Positions 33,472-46,011 of a stretch of DNA of 64,000 bases are shown in pieces. The notes beneath the pieces were generated by a model, which was not told where the DNA came from, did not search any database, and was given only the letters and a program-made list of their open reading frames with translations. The first letter of the stretch is position 1; every line of letters begins with the position of its first letter. The stretch lies in the NCBI GenBank assembly GCA_015689735.1, contig WVSP01000002.1, positions 682,001-746,000 of the forward strand. The letters are read 5' to 3'. This DNA is from Rhodobacterales bacterium LSUCC0031 (GTDB lineage Bacteria; Pseudomonadota; Alphaproteobacteria; Rhodobacterales; Rhodobacteraceae). The translations under genes and the position numbers were made by a program.

Positions 33472-36400
33472 ACGGCCTGATCGACTGGGCCGCCAGCCGT
33501 GCGCGCATGGTCGTGGCCTTCGTGGTGCTGTCACTTGTGGTCGGCACCGCCGCCTATGTGGGCCTTCCCAAGGAGGGCGAGCCCGATATCGATATTCCGG
33601 GGCTCTTCGTTTCGGTTCCCTTCCCCGGTATCTCGGCCGAGGATAGCGAGCGTCTCCTGGTCCGCCCGATGGAGACAGAGTTTCAAGACCTTGACGGTCT
33701 GACCAAGATTACAGCCACCGCCGCCGAGGGCTTTGCGGGTGTCTTTGTCGAGTTCGAATTCGGCTGGGACAAATCCGCAACCATCGCCGATTTGCGTGAT
33801 GCGATGGGGCGCGCGCAGGCGCAATTCCCCGTCGGCGCGGAAAGCTACTCGATCAGCGAGATCAACTTTTCCGAGTTTCCGATCATCATCGTTGCGCTCT
33901 CGGGGGATGCACCCGAGCGTACGCTGATCCGACTCGCGACCGAGATGCAGACTGCACTTGAGGCGCTGACCCCCGTGCTTGAGGCGGGTCTTGCCGGCAC
34001 CCGCGACGAGATGCTCGAGGTGATCCTCGATCCGCTCGCGCTCGAGGCCTATGATGTCACCGCCGCTGATCTGATCAACGCAGTCGTCAACAACAACCAG
34101 TTGATCGCAGCAGGCGAAGTCAAGACCGAAGGTGGGGCAATCTCGGTCAAGATCCCCTCAAGTTTCGACGGTCCGGCCGATGTCTATGACCTGCCAATCA
34201 CGGTCAATGGCGACCGGGTCGTCACCTTGGGCGAATTGGCCGAGATCCGGCTGACCTATGAAGATCGCAGCGGCACGGCACGCTTCAACGGTGAGCCGAC
34301 CGTGGCATTGCAAGTGGTCAAGCGCCAAGGTTTCAACATCATGGATACCGCGGCACTTGTGCGCAGCACCGTCGAACAGGTGCAAAGCCAATGGCCCGAG
34401 GAATTGCAGCAATCGGTGCATGTGGACACCACGCTCGACCAATCGGTGACAGTGGCCGACATGGTGCGCCAACTCGAAGGGTCGGTCTTGACCGCCATTG
34501 CGCTTGTGATGGTGGTGGTTTTGGCGGCTCTTGGAACACGGTCGGCCATGCTGGTGGGCTTTGCGATCCCCACCTCCTTCATGCTGGCCTTCGTGCTGTT
34601 GGGCATCATGGGTGTACCGATCTCGAACATCGTCATGTTCGGCCTGATCTTGGCCGTCGGCATGCTGGTTGATGGCGCGGTGGTCGTCGTCGAATATGCC
34701 GATAAGCGCCTGCAAGCAGGCGCGCGACCCATGCAAGCCTATACAGATGCCGCCAAGCGGATGTTTTGGCCGGTGATCTCGTCCACCGCGACCACGCTTT
34801 GCGCCTTTTTGCCGATGCTCTTTTGGCCGGGTGTGCCGGGGGAATTCATGGGCATGCTGCCCGTGACGATGATCTTCGTGCTCTCGGCCTCGCTGATCGT
34901 GGCGTTGATCTATTTGCCGGTTCTGGGCGGTGTGGCCGCCCGGTTCACCCGGCTGACCGAGCGGTCAAGCGCCACGATCATGGCGCTGGTGCCTTGGTAT
35001 GCCGCCCGTGTCGCGATCACGCTCGCAGTGGCTTACGCGATGTTCATGGCCGCGATGCAGATGATCAACCCCGGTGTGCTGATCGAAATGCCTGCCGATG
35101 CCGCATCGATGATACGCATGGCACCGGGCGCGATCCTATTCGCGCTGGCGGCCAGCGCCATGTCAGTGATGATGGGAACGGTCACCCGGCCCGCGCAACA
35201 AGCCCGTGTCGAGGCCGGCTATCGCCGTACAGCCTTTGGTCATGTCATCCATGCCATCGTCGGCAACCCGGTCATGCCGATTGTCGCGATCGCTGCCGTG
35301 ATCGGCTTTGTCATCTGGACGTTCGCCTATTTCGGGGAAAACAATAACGGCGTTGAATTCTTCGTCGAAAGCGAGCCGGAGAACGCCATCGTCTATGTCC
35401 GCGCGCGCGGCAACCTGTCGGTCAGCGAACAAGACGCAATCGTGCGCCAAGTGGAGACCATCGTTCTGCAAGCCGAAGGCGTGCGCGATGTTTTTGCTTT
35501 TGCAGGTGATGGTGGGTTGAACAACAATACCGGCGGTGTCGCAGCACCCGTCGATACAATCGGTCAAATCCAGCTCGATCTCGAGCCTTGGGGGCAACGC
35601 CCTGATGGCGACCTGATCCTTGCGCGGCTGCAAGACCGGCTGAACGCCCTACCGGGCATCGAGACCGAGATCTTCTCGCAATCGCGCGGACCGGCGAGCG
35701 GTAAGCCGCTGCATTTGCGCCTGTCAGGTGATAATTGGGCGGAACTTCAAGACGCCGCGCGCCGTGCGCGCGACCATTTCCTGCAATTGCCTGGGCTTAC
35801 ACTCGTCGAAGATACCCTGCCTTTGCCCGGGATCGATTGGCGGATCGATGTCGACGTCGAGGCGGCGGGCCGTTTCGGCGCGGATGTGGCGACGGTAGGC
35901 GCGATGGTTCAACTGGTCACGCGCGGCATCTTGCTCGATACCATGCGCGTGCCAACCTCGGACGAGGAGATCGAGATCCGCGTACGCTTCCCTGAAGAAG
36001 CGCGTGTGCTCTCCACCCTCGACACGCTGCGCGTGCGTACCCGCGATGGGCTGGTGCCGCTGTCGAATTTCGTGCGCTACACCCCTGCCCCGCAGCTGGC
36101 CGAGATCAACCGTATCGACCAATCCCGCGTGCTGGACGTCAAGGCCGATGTGCTCACAGGGCTTTACCGCATCGAAGATGGCGATGGCGCAGCGCTTGCC
36201 TATGCCTTCGACGCCGCCGACAGCACCCGCGAAGCGCCGGTCGATTTCACCGCTGCGGGCCGGGATTGGCAGATCTTGCGCCTTGCAGACGGCACCGACC
36301 TCGACCGGATGCGCAACGGTTTGGAGCTTGGCGCCTTTTCGCCCGTGCCGATCAACGCCAATGAGCGCATCGCGGCCGTCAGCGCATGGCTGGCTGAGCA

Positions 36401-37208
36401 ATCCCCACTGCCCGCCTCGGTCGCGTGGGAATGGGCAGGCGACCAAGAGGAACAGGCCGAAAGCCAAGCCTTCCTTGGTCAGGCCTTCGGTGCGGCGCTG
36501 GGGCTGATGTTCATCATCCTGCTTGCGCAATTCAACTCGGTCTATAACTCCGTGCTGGTGCTTTTGGCGGTGATCTTGTCCACCGCGGGTGTGCTGATCG
36601 GCATGCTGGTGATGGACCAATCCTTTTCGATCATCATGACCGGCACGGGCATCGTGGCGCTGGCGGGCATCGTGGTGAACAACAACATCGTCTTGATCGA
36701 CACCTACCAGGAATACGCCCGGTACATGCCGCGGACTGAGGCAATCACCCGCACCGTCGAGGCGCGCATTCGCCCGGTGCTGTTGACCACGATTACCACC
36801 ATGGCGGGTCTGACACCGATGATGTTCGGCATCAGCCTCGATTTCGGCAATGGCGGCTACACGGTCGATAGCCCAACAGCCTTGTGGTGGAAGCAATTGG
36901 CCACCGCCGTGGTCTTTGGCCTCGGGATCGCGACGGTGCTGACGCTGGTGTTTACGCCATCGCTCTTGGCACTGCGCATCTGGTTCTGGTCGATCATGGG
37001 CTGGGTCGCGCGGGCATTGGCACGGATGGGTGCCGACAAGATGAGCCGCAGCGCACAAGATTGGGCGCTGAACCGTCAAGCGCGCCGGGTGCAAAACCCG
37101 ACCATCTTCTGGGATGAAGATCCGCGCCTGGCCGAACCTGCCAGCATGCATGACGACGCGGCCACGCCCGCGACACAGCCCAACCCGCCGCTCCGCGCGG
37201 CCGAATAA
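33468..37208 (+). CDS. RND efflux permease with enlarged TM6-TM7 region
   Basis: The 1246-residue protein is longer than the usual 1020-1070. It has TM1 and the porter domains (PGISAEDSERLLVRPMETE), a TM4 region GLILAVGMLVDGAVVVVEYA with a single Asp where AcrB has two, and a TM10-11 region GTGIVALAGIVVNNNIVLID. Between TM6 and TM7 (about residues 500-590) there are two extra hydrophobic stretches, VAITLAVAYAMFMAAMQMI and APGAILFALAASAMSVMMG, and the C-terminus has a tail of about 60 residues. It should be a proton-driven exporter with the adaptor upstream; the substrate is unknown. Its start overlaps the adaptor stop (ATGA). Confidence 0.94.
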   Translation: MNGLIDWAASRARMVVAFVVLSLVVGTAAYVGLPKEGEPDIDIPGLFVSVPFPGISAEDSERLLVRPMETEFQDLDGLTKITATAAEGFAGVFVEFEFGWDKSATIADLRDAMGRAQAQFPVGAESYSISEINFSEFPIIIVALSGDAPERTLIRLATEMQTALEALTPVLEAGLAGTRDEMLEVILDPLALEAYDVTAADLINAVVNNNQLIAAGEVKTEGGAISVKIPSSFDGPADVYDLPITVNGDRVVTLGELAEIRLTYEDRSGTARFNGEPTVALQVVKRQGFNIMDTAALVRSTVEQVQSQWPEELQQSVHVDTTLDQSVTVADMVRQLEGSVLTAIALVMVVVLAALGTRSAMLVGFAIPTSFMLAFVLLGIMGVPISNIVMFGLILAVGMLVDGAVVVVEYADKRLQAGARPMQAYTDAAKRMFWPVISSTATTLCAFLPMLFWPGVPGEFMGMLPVTMIFVLSASLIVALIYLPVLGGVAARFTRLTERSSATIMALVPWYAARVAITLAVAYAMFMAAMQMINPGVLIEMPADAASMIRMAPGAILFALAASAMSVMMGTVTRPAQQARVEAGYRRTAFGHVIHAIVGNPVMPIVAIAAVIGFVIWTFAYFGENNNGVEFFVESEPENAIVYVRARGNLSVSEQDAIVRQVETIVLQAEGVRDVFAFAGDGGLNNNTGGVAAPVDTIGQIQLDLEPWGQRPDGDLILARLQDRLNALPGIETEIFSQSRGPASGKPLHLRLSGDNWAELQDAARRARDHFLQLPGLTLVEDTLPLPGIDWRIDVDVEAAGRFGADVATVGAMVQLVTRGILLDTMRVPTSDEEIEIRVRFPEEARVLSTLDTLRVRTRDGLVPLSNFVRYTPAPQLAEINRIDQSRVLDVKADVLTGLYRIEDGDGAALAYAFDAADSTREAPVDFTAAGRDWQILRLADGTDLDRMRNGLELGAFSPVPINANERIAAVSAWLAEQSPLPASVAWEWAGDQEEQAESQAFLGQAFGAALGLMFIILLAQFNSVYNSVLVLLAVILSTAGVLIGMLVMDQSFSIIMTGTGIVALAGIVVNNNIVLIDTYQEYARYMPRTEAITRTVEARIRPVLLTTITTMAGLTPMMFGISLDFGNGGYTVDSPTALWWKQLATAVVFGLGIATVLTLVFTPSLLALRIWFWSIMGWVARALARMGADKMSRSAQDWALNRQARRVQNPTIFWDEDPRLAEPASMHDDAATPATQPNPPLRAAE

Positions 37209-37234
37209 CGCCAAGGCAGGGCCGTCACGGCAAA

Positions 37235-37262
37235 AAGGGCGCTGGGGATGACCCCTCGCGCC
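37235..37262 (+). terminator. Terminator-like hairpin after the RND gene
   Basis: AAGGGCGC (37235-37242) pairs with GCGCCCTT (37258-37265), with an inner GGGG/CCCC step across a small bulge. CATCTTT follows. It begins 27 bp after the RND stop; the right arm runs 3 bases into the 23-bp repeat at 37263. Confidence 0.65.
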
Positions 37263-37285
37263 CTTCATCTTTCCAAAAATACGCA
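37263..37285 (+). repeat. 23-bp intergenic repeat, copy 2
   Basis: Identical over 23 bp to 2618-2640 (core CTTTCCAAAAATACGCA). As in copy 1 it directly follows a terminator-like stem on the plus strand, here between the convergent RND and uvrA genes. Confidence 0.7.
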
Positions 37286-37308
37286 ATGGGCGTGTTGCGC
37301 CCTGCCCC

Positions 37309-40191
<2,883 letters not shown>

Positions 40192-40260
40192 GATTGGGCC
40201 TGTCGTTAACCGTCCGGCAAGAGATAGGCGAAGCAGCCCGAGTCTCCAATGGAAAAATGA

Positions 40261-40275
40261 GAACGTTCAGTGAAC
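40261..40275 (-). promoter_or_regulatory. LexA (SOS) box for uvrA
   Basis: On the minus strand GTTCACTGAACGTTC is an exact match to the alphaproteobacterial LexA box GTTC-N7-GTTC. It lies 70 bp upstream of the uvrA start and overlaps the last codons and the stop of the upstream MFS gene. Alphaproteobacterial uvrA genes are known SOS targets with this box. Confidence 0.85.
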
Positions 40276-41400
40276 ATTTACCTTTATGGCGGCGCGATAG
40301 GCGTATGTCGTCACCGCTGCGCCAAAAACTCCCGCCGCAATGGCCAAGGGGAGGCTCGCCCCTGCCCCCAAGGCCGCCAGCACCGGCGTTCCGGCGAATG
40401 TGCCGATATTGCCAAGCTGGGCCAAAGCGCCATTGGCCAACGCGCGCGCCTCTTCGGTCGGGTTCAGCCATGGCACGGCCGCAAAACCACCCCCGGCCAC
40501 CACGCCCGAGACCAGCATCGCCAACACCGATAGCTCCGCCGCCCGCGATGGCCACACCAACCCCATCGCAAAGATCGCCGCCATCGCGCCAAACCCACCA
40601 GCCACCAAGGCGCCCGGCGTAACCCACCGCGCGATCGCACCCGCCGCAAGCGATCCGATAATGCCCACAATTGGCAGGATCGGCGCAAGCCACAAGGCGT
40701 CAAGCGCGCTTGGCAGAAAGGTCACCGCGGCCAGAAACAAAAACGCGTAGATCCCATGGCCCAGTGCAGGCGCGAAAAGCCGTGGATCGCGATAGATCAC
40801 GCCATGGTCAGAGAGGCGCGGCGGCGCACGTCGCATCACGGCCGCGCGCGGCAGCATCCACCACAGCAAGACGGCAAGCAGCGCACAAAGCCCCCCATGG
40901 ACCGCATAGACGGAGGCCGCATCTTGGCCGATGACAAGTGCTGCGAGGGCAAATCCCACGCCGAAAAACGTGGCCCATAGCCCCATGACCAAGCCTCGAT
41001 CCCTTGGAGTGGCAAGCCCTGCCATCAGCGTCGGGATCGCCACGACCAGCACCAGATGCCCTGCCCCTTCGATCACGCGCAACCCGATGAGGAGCGGAAA
41101 GGCCGGCAAGAGCGCCTGCGCCGCCCCGGCCAGCGCAGACAGGCCCAGCGCCGCGACAATCGTGCGGCGTGGCCCGATCATGGCGGTCAACCCACCGGCC
41201 ATGACGCCAAAGAGAATACCGATCACCGCCACTCCCGAGACGGCGAAAGCCACGGGCCAGCCGGGATAAGCCAAGGCCAAGGGGCCAAGGGTGAGCGAGA
41301 TCTTGGCAAATTGCCCGGCAGCCAGCAGACCCGCGCCGTAAAGCGCTGCGATCAGCGCCCAAGGCGTGCGGACCGGCAAATGGGGCGCGTTCTGGTTCAT
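40267..41400 (-). CDS. Major facilitator superfamily transporter
   Basis: The 377-residue protein has 12 predicted membrane helices and the MFS layout, with [27 protein letters not shown] resembling the loop 2-3 motif and [22 protein letters not shown] in TM4. I cannot name the substrate. The ATG at 41400 is 45 bp from lpdA on the same strand. Its stop codon lies within the LexA box of uvrA, so the pump gene and the DNA repair gene are closely packed but probably have separate control. Confidence 0.85.
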   Translation of the reverse strand: MNQNAPHLPVRTPWALIAALYGAGLLAAGQFAKISLTLGPLALAYPGWPVAFAVSGVAVIGILFGVMAGGLTAMIGPRRTIVAALGLSALAGAAQALLPAFPLLIGLRVIEGAGHLVLVVAIPTLMAGLATPRDRGLVMGLWATFFGVGFALAALVIGQDAASVYAVHGGLCALLAVLLWWMLPRAAVMRRAPPRLSDHGVIYRDPRLFAPALGHGIYAFLFLAAVTFLPSALDALWLAPILPIVGIIGSLAAGAIARWVTPGALVAGGFGAMAAIFAMGLVWPSRAAELSVLAMLVSGVVAGGGFAAVPWLNPTEEARALANGALAQLGNIGTFAGTPVLAALGAGASLPLAIAAGVFGAAVTTYAYRAAIKVNVH

Positions 41401-41445
41401 GGTGTCTGCTTGACCGGGCGCAAGGGCGCGGTCAAGCGCGACAGA

Positions 41446-42840
41446 TCACAGGTGGATCACCCTTCCATAGGCATCAAGCACCGATTCATGCATCATTTCC
41501 GACAGCGTCGGATGCGGGAAGACGGTTTCCATCAGATCGGCCTCTGTCGTTTCCAGCTTTTGACCGATCACATAGCCCTGGATCAGCTCGGTCACTTCCG
41601 CGCCGATCATATGGGCGCCCAAAAGCTCGCCCGTCTTGGCATCGAAGACGGTCTTGATCATCCCTTCGGGTTCGCCCAGCGCGATGGCCTTGCCGTTCCC
41701 GATGAAGGGGAAGCGGCCGACCTTGACCTGATAACCCCGTTCCTTGGCCTTGGCCTCGGTCAAGCCGACAGAGGCCACCTGCGGATGGCAATAGGTGCAG
41801 CCGGCGATCTGTTCGGGTTTCACGGGGTGCGGATGGCCGCCCGCGATCAACTCGGCCACCATCACGCCCTCGTGGCTGGCCTTGTGCGCCAGCCACGGGC
41901 CGTTGGTGGCATCGCCGATGACGTAAAGCCCCTCGACACCCGTGCGGCAATAGTCGTCGGTAACGACGAAACTGCGGTCGACTTTGACGCCCAGCGCCTC
42001 GAGGCCCAGACCTTCGGTATTGGCAACGATGCCGACGGCGGAAATGACGGTATCGAAGTCCTGCGTCTGGATCTTGCCATCCACCTCGATATGGGCGGTC
42101 ACCTTGTCGGCGGCGCGGTCGAGTTTCTTGACCATGGCCTTGACCATGATCTTCATCCCCTGCTTTTCAAAGGACTTCTTGGCGAAGGCCGAAATTTCGG
42201 CGTCTTCGACGGGCAGGATGCGGTCCATCACCTCGACCACGGTCGTGTCGGCGCCGAGCGTGCTGTAGAAATTGGCAAATTCGATCCCGATCGCGCCCGA
42301 GCCGATGACAAGGAGTTTTTTCGGCATATGCGGCGGCACCAGCGCATGCTTGTAGGTCCAGACGCGCTTGCCATCGGCCTCGAGCCCAGGGAGTTCACGC
42401 GCCCGCGCACCCGTGGCAAGGATGATGTGCTTGGCGGTCAGCTCTTCGACACCCGTGTCGGTCTTGACCGACACGCGGCCCTTGGCGGGCAGGGTCGCGG
42501 CCCCCATGATTACGGTGACCTTGTTTTTCTTCATCAAGTGGCCGACGCCGGAATTCAGCTGCTTGGCGACATTGCGCGAGCGTTTGACCACGGCATCGAG
42601 ATCATAGCCGATATTGTCAGCGCTCAGGCCAAATTCCTTGGCCCGGTGCATCAGGTGGAACACCTCGGATGAGCGCAGCATCGCCTTGGTCGGGATACAG
42701 CCCCAGTTGAGGCAAATGCCGCCCATATGTTCGCGCTCGACGATGGCCACCTTCAGGCCCAACTGGCTTGCACGGATCGCGGCGACATATCCGCCGGGGC
42801 CTGCGCCGATCACGATCACGTCGAATGTTTGAGATGCCAC
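41446..42840 (-). CDS. lpdA: Dihydrolipoyl dehydrogenase (E3)
   Basis: The 464-residue flavoenzyme re-oxidises dihydrolipoamide in pyruvate, 2-oxoglutarate or branched-chain dehydrogenase complexes. It has the FAD fold VIGAGPGGYVAAIRASQLG, the redox pair in GGICLNWGCIPTK, the NAD fold VIGSGAIGIEFANFYSTLG and the C-terminal catalytic His-Glu pair in PHPTLSEMMHE. The start is a GTG preceded by GGAGGAGAG. A near-perfect 22-bp palindrome lies just upstream. No E1 or E2 gene is near. Confidence 0.96.
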   Translation of the reverse strand: MASQTFDVIVIGAGPGGYVAAIRASQLGLKVAIVEREHMGGICLNWGCIPTKAMLRSSEVFHLMHRAKEFGLSADNIGYDLDAVVKRSRNVAKQLNSGVGHLMKKNKVTVIMGAATLPAKGRVSVKTDTGVEELTAKHIILATGARARELPGLEADGKRVWTYKHALVPPHMPKKLLVIGSGAIGIEFANFYSTLGADTTVVEVMDRILPVEDAEISAFAKKSFEKQGMKIMVKAMVKKLDRAADKVTAHIEVDGKIQTQDFDTVISAVGIVANTEGLGLEALGVKVDRSFVVTDDYCRTGVEGLYVIGDATNGPWLAHKASHEGVMVAELIAGGHPHPVKPEQIAGCTYCHPQVASVGLTEAKAKERGYQVKVGRFPFIGNGKAIALGEPEGMIKTVFDAKTGELLGAHMIGAEVTELIQGYVIGQKLETTEADLMETVFPHPTLSEMMHESVLDAYGRVIHL

Positions 42841-42863
42841 GGGTTACTCTCCTCCGAATTCCC

Positions 42864-42885
42864 ATTTGTTCAACGTTAAACAAAT
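42864..42885. promoter_or_regulatory. 22-bp near-perfect palindrome upstream of lpdA
   Basis: The segment has perfect outer arms ATTTGTT and AACAAAT and an inner AACGTT, so 20 of 22 positions obey dyad symmetry. It ends 23 bp before the GTG start of lpdA, just upstream of the ribosome site. The even symmetry with a central CG resembles LacI-family operators. The position fits repression by blocking the start of transcription. Confidence 0.6.
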
Positions 42886-42980
42886 TTCGCGCCGCACGAC
42901 AATCGGCGTTGGGTCGCAGGCCGCTTTGCGCTGCGTGCAAGGCTCAGAGCGGTGAAAGACGTCGAAGACCCCGGCGGTTC

Positions 42981-43574
42981 CTATGCCTTGCCCGATCCTT
43001 CCTGCAATTCCCGCACGATCGCGCCATAGCCGCCAGCACCGAGAAAGGCCATTTCATCGGGCGTTGACAGGCGGCCAAGGGCCGCATTGCGATAAGGAAA
43101 GCGGCCATAGCGGCGGATGACTTCGCGATGCGCGCGCGCATGGAGCAAGTTGTCACCTTCAGGCATGCGGGCCTTGAACAGCCGCACAGAGCGATCTTGA
43201 TCGGTCAACATCTCGGAATGCATGTAGGGCAGATAGAAAAACTGTCGCATCGGCGGGTCGATGCGCATATCCCATTCGTGGTTGAGCGCGGCCGCCGCAA
43301 TGCGCAACGCGCGCGCATCAGACGCAAAGCCGCGCGGGCTTTCGCGAAACATGTTGCGGGGGAATTGATCGGTCAGGATGATCAGGCCAAGCGCCCCTTT
43401 CGGCCCCATCGCCCAATGGTCGCATCCGCCCATGCAGGCCAGATCCCATAACGCACCGAAACGGTCGCGAATGGTACGATCAAAAGCGGGATCTTGGCGA
43501 TACCAGCTTTCCGGCCCCGCCTCTTGCCAAAAGGTGATCACCTCGCCCGCGCGGTTGGGCTGAAGCTTAGTCAT
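42981..43574 (-). CDS. DUF924 family protein
   Basis: The 197-residue alpha-helical protein matches DUF924, a TPR-like fold: ITFWQEAGPESWYRQDPAFDRTIRDRFG at the N-terminus, LGLIILTDQFPRNMFR, DMRIDPPMRQFFYLPYMHSE, and RYGRFPYRNAALGRLSTPDEMAFL near the end. It is widespread and has no assigned activity. It lies upstream of lpdA on the same strand with a 140-bp gap holding the lpdA palindrome, so lpdA probably has its own promoter. Confidence 0.92.
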   Translation of the reverse strand: MTKLQPNRAGEVITFWQEAGPESWYRQDPAFDRTIRDRFGALWDLACMGGCDHWAMGPKGALGLIILTDQFPRNMFRESPRGFASDARALRIAAAALNHEWDMRIDPPMRQFFYLPYMHSEMLTDQDRSVRLFKARMPEGDNLLHARAHREVIRRYGRFPYRNAALGRLSTPDEMAFLGAGGYGAIVRELQEGSGKA

Positions 43575-43598
43575 CGGACGGTTCCTTTCTCGGCCACC

Positions 43599-44885
43599 TC
43601 AGGGTTTCGTCTCAGCGCGGTTTTCGGCCTCGCTGGCCTCGGTCGCTTCAACATAAAGCTCTTGTGCGGTTTCGACTGCAACAGGCGATGCGCCGGGCAG
43701 GATATTGGGATAGGAGACGGCTTCATAATCCTCGGCCAGCGCTTGCGCCGAGGGACGCCGCGTCATCCGCCACAGCCCGTAGCCGCCGGTCAGGAACAAG
43801 AACAGCGCCATGATCAGCCAATACCCCCCCGGGCCAAAGAAGGACATAACCAAACCCGCGAGCGGCGGGCCACCAATCGCACCCAAGCCGTTAAGAAAGA
43901 TTAGCCCACCCGAGGCCGAGGGCATTTCTTCAGGCGAGAGGTAGTCGTTGGTATAGGCAATCAGCAGCGCGTAAAGCGGTTGCGACAACCCCCCAACCAA
44001 GGCCGCAACCAGCATCAGAAAAACAAAGCTCTCGGCAAAAGCGTAGCCGCCGATCCCGACCAAGCCGGCAAGCCCTGCACTGGCCACGATCAACAGGCGC
44101 CGATCGATCCGGTCCGATAGCCAGCCCATCGGGTATTGCATGACGATGGCACCCAGAAAGATCCCCGACATAAAGAGCGAGATCTGTCCAAGGCTGAGGC
44201 CCATCTCGGTCGCATAGACAGATCCCATGCCGAACTGCATCGCATAGACCGCCCCCATCAACAGCATACCGACCGTGCCGAAGGGCGAGGCGCGGTAAAG
44301 CGCGAGCAAGCTCATCGGGCGCGACGCCTGAAAGGCGGGCGCGGGCTGCACCGACAACAGGATCGGCGCAAAGCTGATCGAGACGAGGATCGAGGGGATG
44401 ATGAACAGCAAGAACCCCGAGGGATCGCCCGCAGACAAGATCCCCTGCCCCGCGACCAGCCCGAACATCTGCACCAGCACATAGGCCGAGAGCGATTGGC
44501 CCCGCGTCGTGTTGGTGGCAGCATCGTTCAGCCAACTTTCGGCGGTGACATAGACCCCCGACAAGCTGAAGCCCAAGATCACCCGCAAAACCATCCAGGC
44601 ATAGGGATCTGTCAAGACGGGATAGCTGATCAGCGTGGCCGATATGAGCGAGCCCAGCGCCGCAAAGACCCGCACATGGCCCACCTTGGCGATGAAGACC
44701 GGCGCAAAACGCGAGCCGCCCAAGAAACCCACGAAATAGGCCGACGCGATGAAAGACAGCTCAAAAGTCGAGAAGCCCTCGATCGCACCGCGCACGCCCA
44801 TGAGCGAGCCCTGCAAACCATTGCCGATCTGCAACAAGAACATGCCCAAAAGCAGTGGCCATGACAGGCGCAATACACTGATCAT
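43599..44885 (-). CDS. Major facilitator superfamily transporter (YcaD-like)
   Basis: The 428-residue protein has 12 hydrophobic helices and the YcaD-like pattern: LLGMFLLQIGNGLQGSLMGVRG in TM1, SAYFVGFLGGSRFAPVFIAKVGHVRVFA at the loop 2-3 motif, RVILGFSLSGVYVTAESWLND in TM4-5 and MQYPMGWLSDRIDRR in the second half. A Glu/Ala-rich cytosolic tail of about 45 residues follows the last helix. The substrate is unknown. It precedes the DUF924 gene by 24 bp, likely in one transcript. Confidence 0.9.
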   Translation of the reverse strand: MISVLRLSWPLLLGMFLLQIGNGLQGSLMGVRGAIEGFSTFELSFIASAYFVGFLGGSRFAPVFIAKVGHVRVFAALGSLISATLISYPVLTDPYAWMVLRVILGFSLSGVYVTAESWLNDAATNTTRGQSLSAYVLVQMFGLVAGQGILSAGDPSGFLLFIIPSILVSISFAPILLSVQPAPAFQASRPMSLLALYRASPFGTVGMLLMGAVYAMQFGMGSVYATEMGLSLGQISLFMSGIFLGAIVMQYPMGWLSDRIDRRLLIVASAGLAGLVGIGGYAFAESFVFLMLVAALVGGLSQPLYALLIAYTNDYLSPEEMPSASGGLIFLNGLGAIGGPPLAGLVMSFFGPGGYWLIMALFLFLTGGYGLWRMTRRPSAQALAEDYEAVSYPNILPGASPVAVETAQELYVEATEASEAENRAETKP

Positions 44886-44945
44886 CGAGACGGCCTTTCG
44901 CTTGTTCAGAGCCGAAGCTTGACGGGCGAGATCGCCCCCGGTCTG

Positions 44946-46001
44946 TCACATCTGCGACGGAATCAGGAGGGACGCGTCACCATAGGAAAAGAAGCGGTAT
45001 CTTTCCTTGATCGCATGGGCATAGATCTCGCGTACTCGTTCCTGGCCCATCAGCGCCGAGACAAGCATCATCAGCGTCGATTTCGGCAGGTGGAAATTGG
45101 TCACCAAACCTTGGGTGATTTTCCACGTGTAACCGGGATAGATGAAGATGTCGGTCTCGCCCTCGTAGGGATGCATGGTGCCATCGGCGGCGGCCGCGGT
45201 TTCGATCAGCCGCAGGGCCGTGGTGCCGACGGGAATGATCCGTCCCCCTGCCGCGCGGGTGGCGTTCATCTCGGCGGCGGCTTGCGGCCGCACCTCGCCC
45301 CATTCGGCATGCATGCGATGCGTGGTGACGTCATCGACGGTGACTGGCAGGAATGTCCCCGCCCCCACATGCAGCGTGACAAAGGTGAAATCGATCCCGG
45401 CCTCGCCCAAGGCGGCGACCAGCGCCTCGTCGAAATGCAGGCTGGCAGTGGGCGCTGCGACCGCGCCTGCGCGCTTGGCCCAAATGGTCTGGTAATCTTC
45501 GCGGTCACGCGCATCGGGGGGGCGCTTGCCGGCGATATAGGGCGGCAAGGGCATGGCACCCGATGCATTGAGCGCCGCATCGAAATCATCGCCCCTGAGG
45601 TTGAAGCGCAGGCGCAGGCCCTTATCCAAAGCTGCAACTTCGGCAGAGAAATCGGTGGAAAAGACGACGGTTTCACCCATGGCTAGCTTACGCATCGGTT
45701 TAGCAAGCGCCGACCATGTGCCATCGGCTTGCGGCTCCATCAGCGTGACCTCGATCTTGGCGGTCACGGTCCCTTGCGCGCTTTGGCGCGTGCGATGCCC
45801 GGTCAGCCGCGCGGGGATCACGCGGGTGTCGTTCAGGATCAACCGATCACCTGGCCGCAAAATACGCGGTAGGTCATAGGCATGTTGATCTGCCGTGCGG
45901 GGACCATCTGCATAAAGCAAGCGCGCAGATGAGCGCGGGCGCGCGGGCCGTGTGGCGATGAGGTCTTCGGGAAGGTCGAAATCGAAATCGTCAAGTTTCA
46001 T
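44946..46001 (-). CDS. queA: S-adenosylmethionine:tRNA ribosyltransferase-isomerase QueA
   Basis: The 351-residue enzyme transfers the ribosyl part of S-adenosylmethionine to 7-aminomethyl-7-deazaguanine in tRNA to form epoxyqueuosine. Family landmarks are [77 protein letters not shown]-type loop ([11 protein letters not shown]), [14 protein letters not shown] and [17 protein letters not shown] used the ATG at 46001 because [11 protein letters not shown] is the usual start; an in-frame GTG three codons upstream lies just after the stop of the preceding gene. Confidence 0.96.
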   Translation of the reverse strand: MKLDDFDFDLPEDLIATRPARPRSSARLLYADGPRTADQHAYDLPRILRPGDRLILNDTRVIPARLTGHRTRQSAQGTVTAKIEVTLMEPQADGTWSALAKPMRKLAMGETVVFSTDFSAEVAALDKGLRLRFNLRGDDFDAALNASGAMPLPPYIAGKRPPDARDREDYQTIWAKRAGAVAAPTASLHFDEALVAALGEAGIDFTFVTLHVGAGTFLPVTVDDVTTHRMHAEWGEVRPQAAAEMNATRAAGGRIIPVGTTALRLIETAAAADGTMHPYEGETDIFIYPGYTWKITQGLVTNFHLPKSTLMMLVSALMGQERVREIYAHAIKERYRFFSYGDASLLIPSQM

Positions 46002-46011
46002 GAAATTCACA

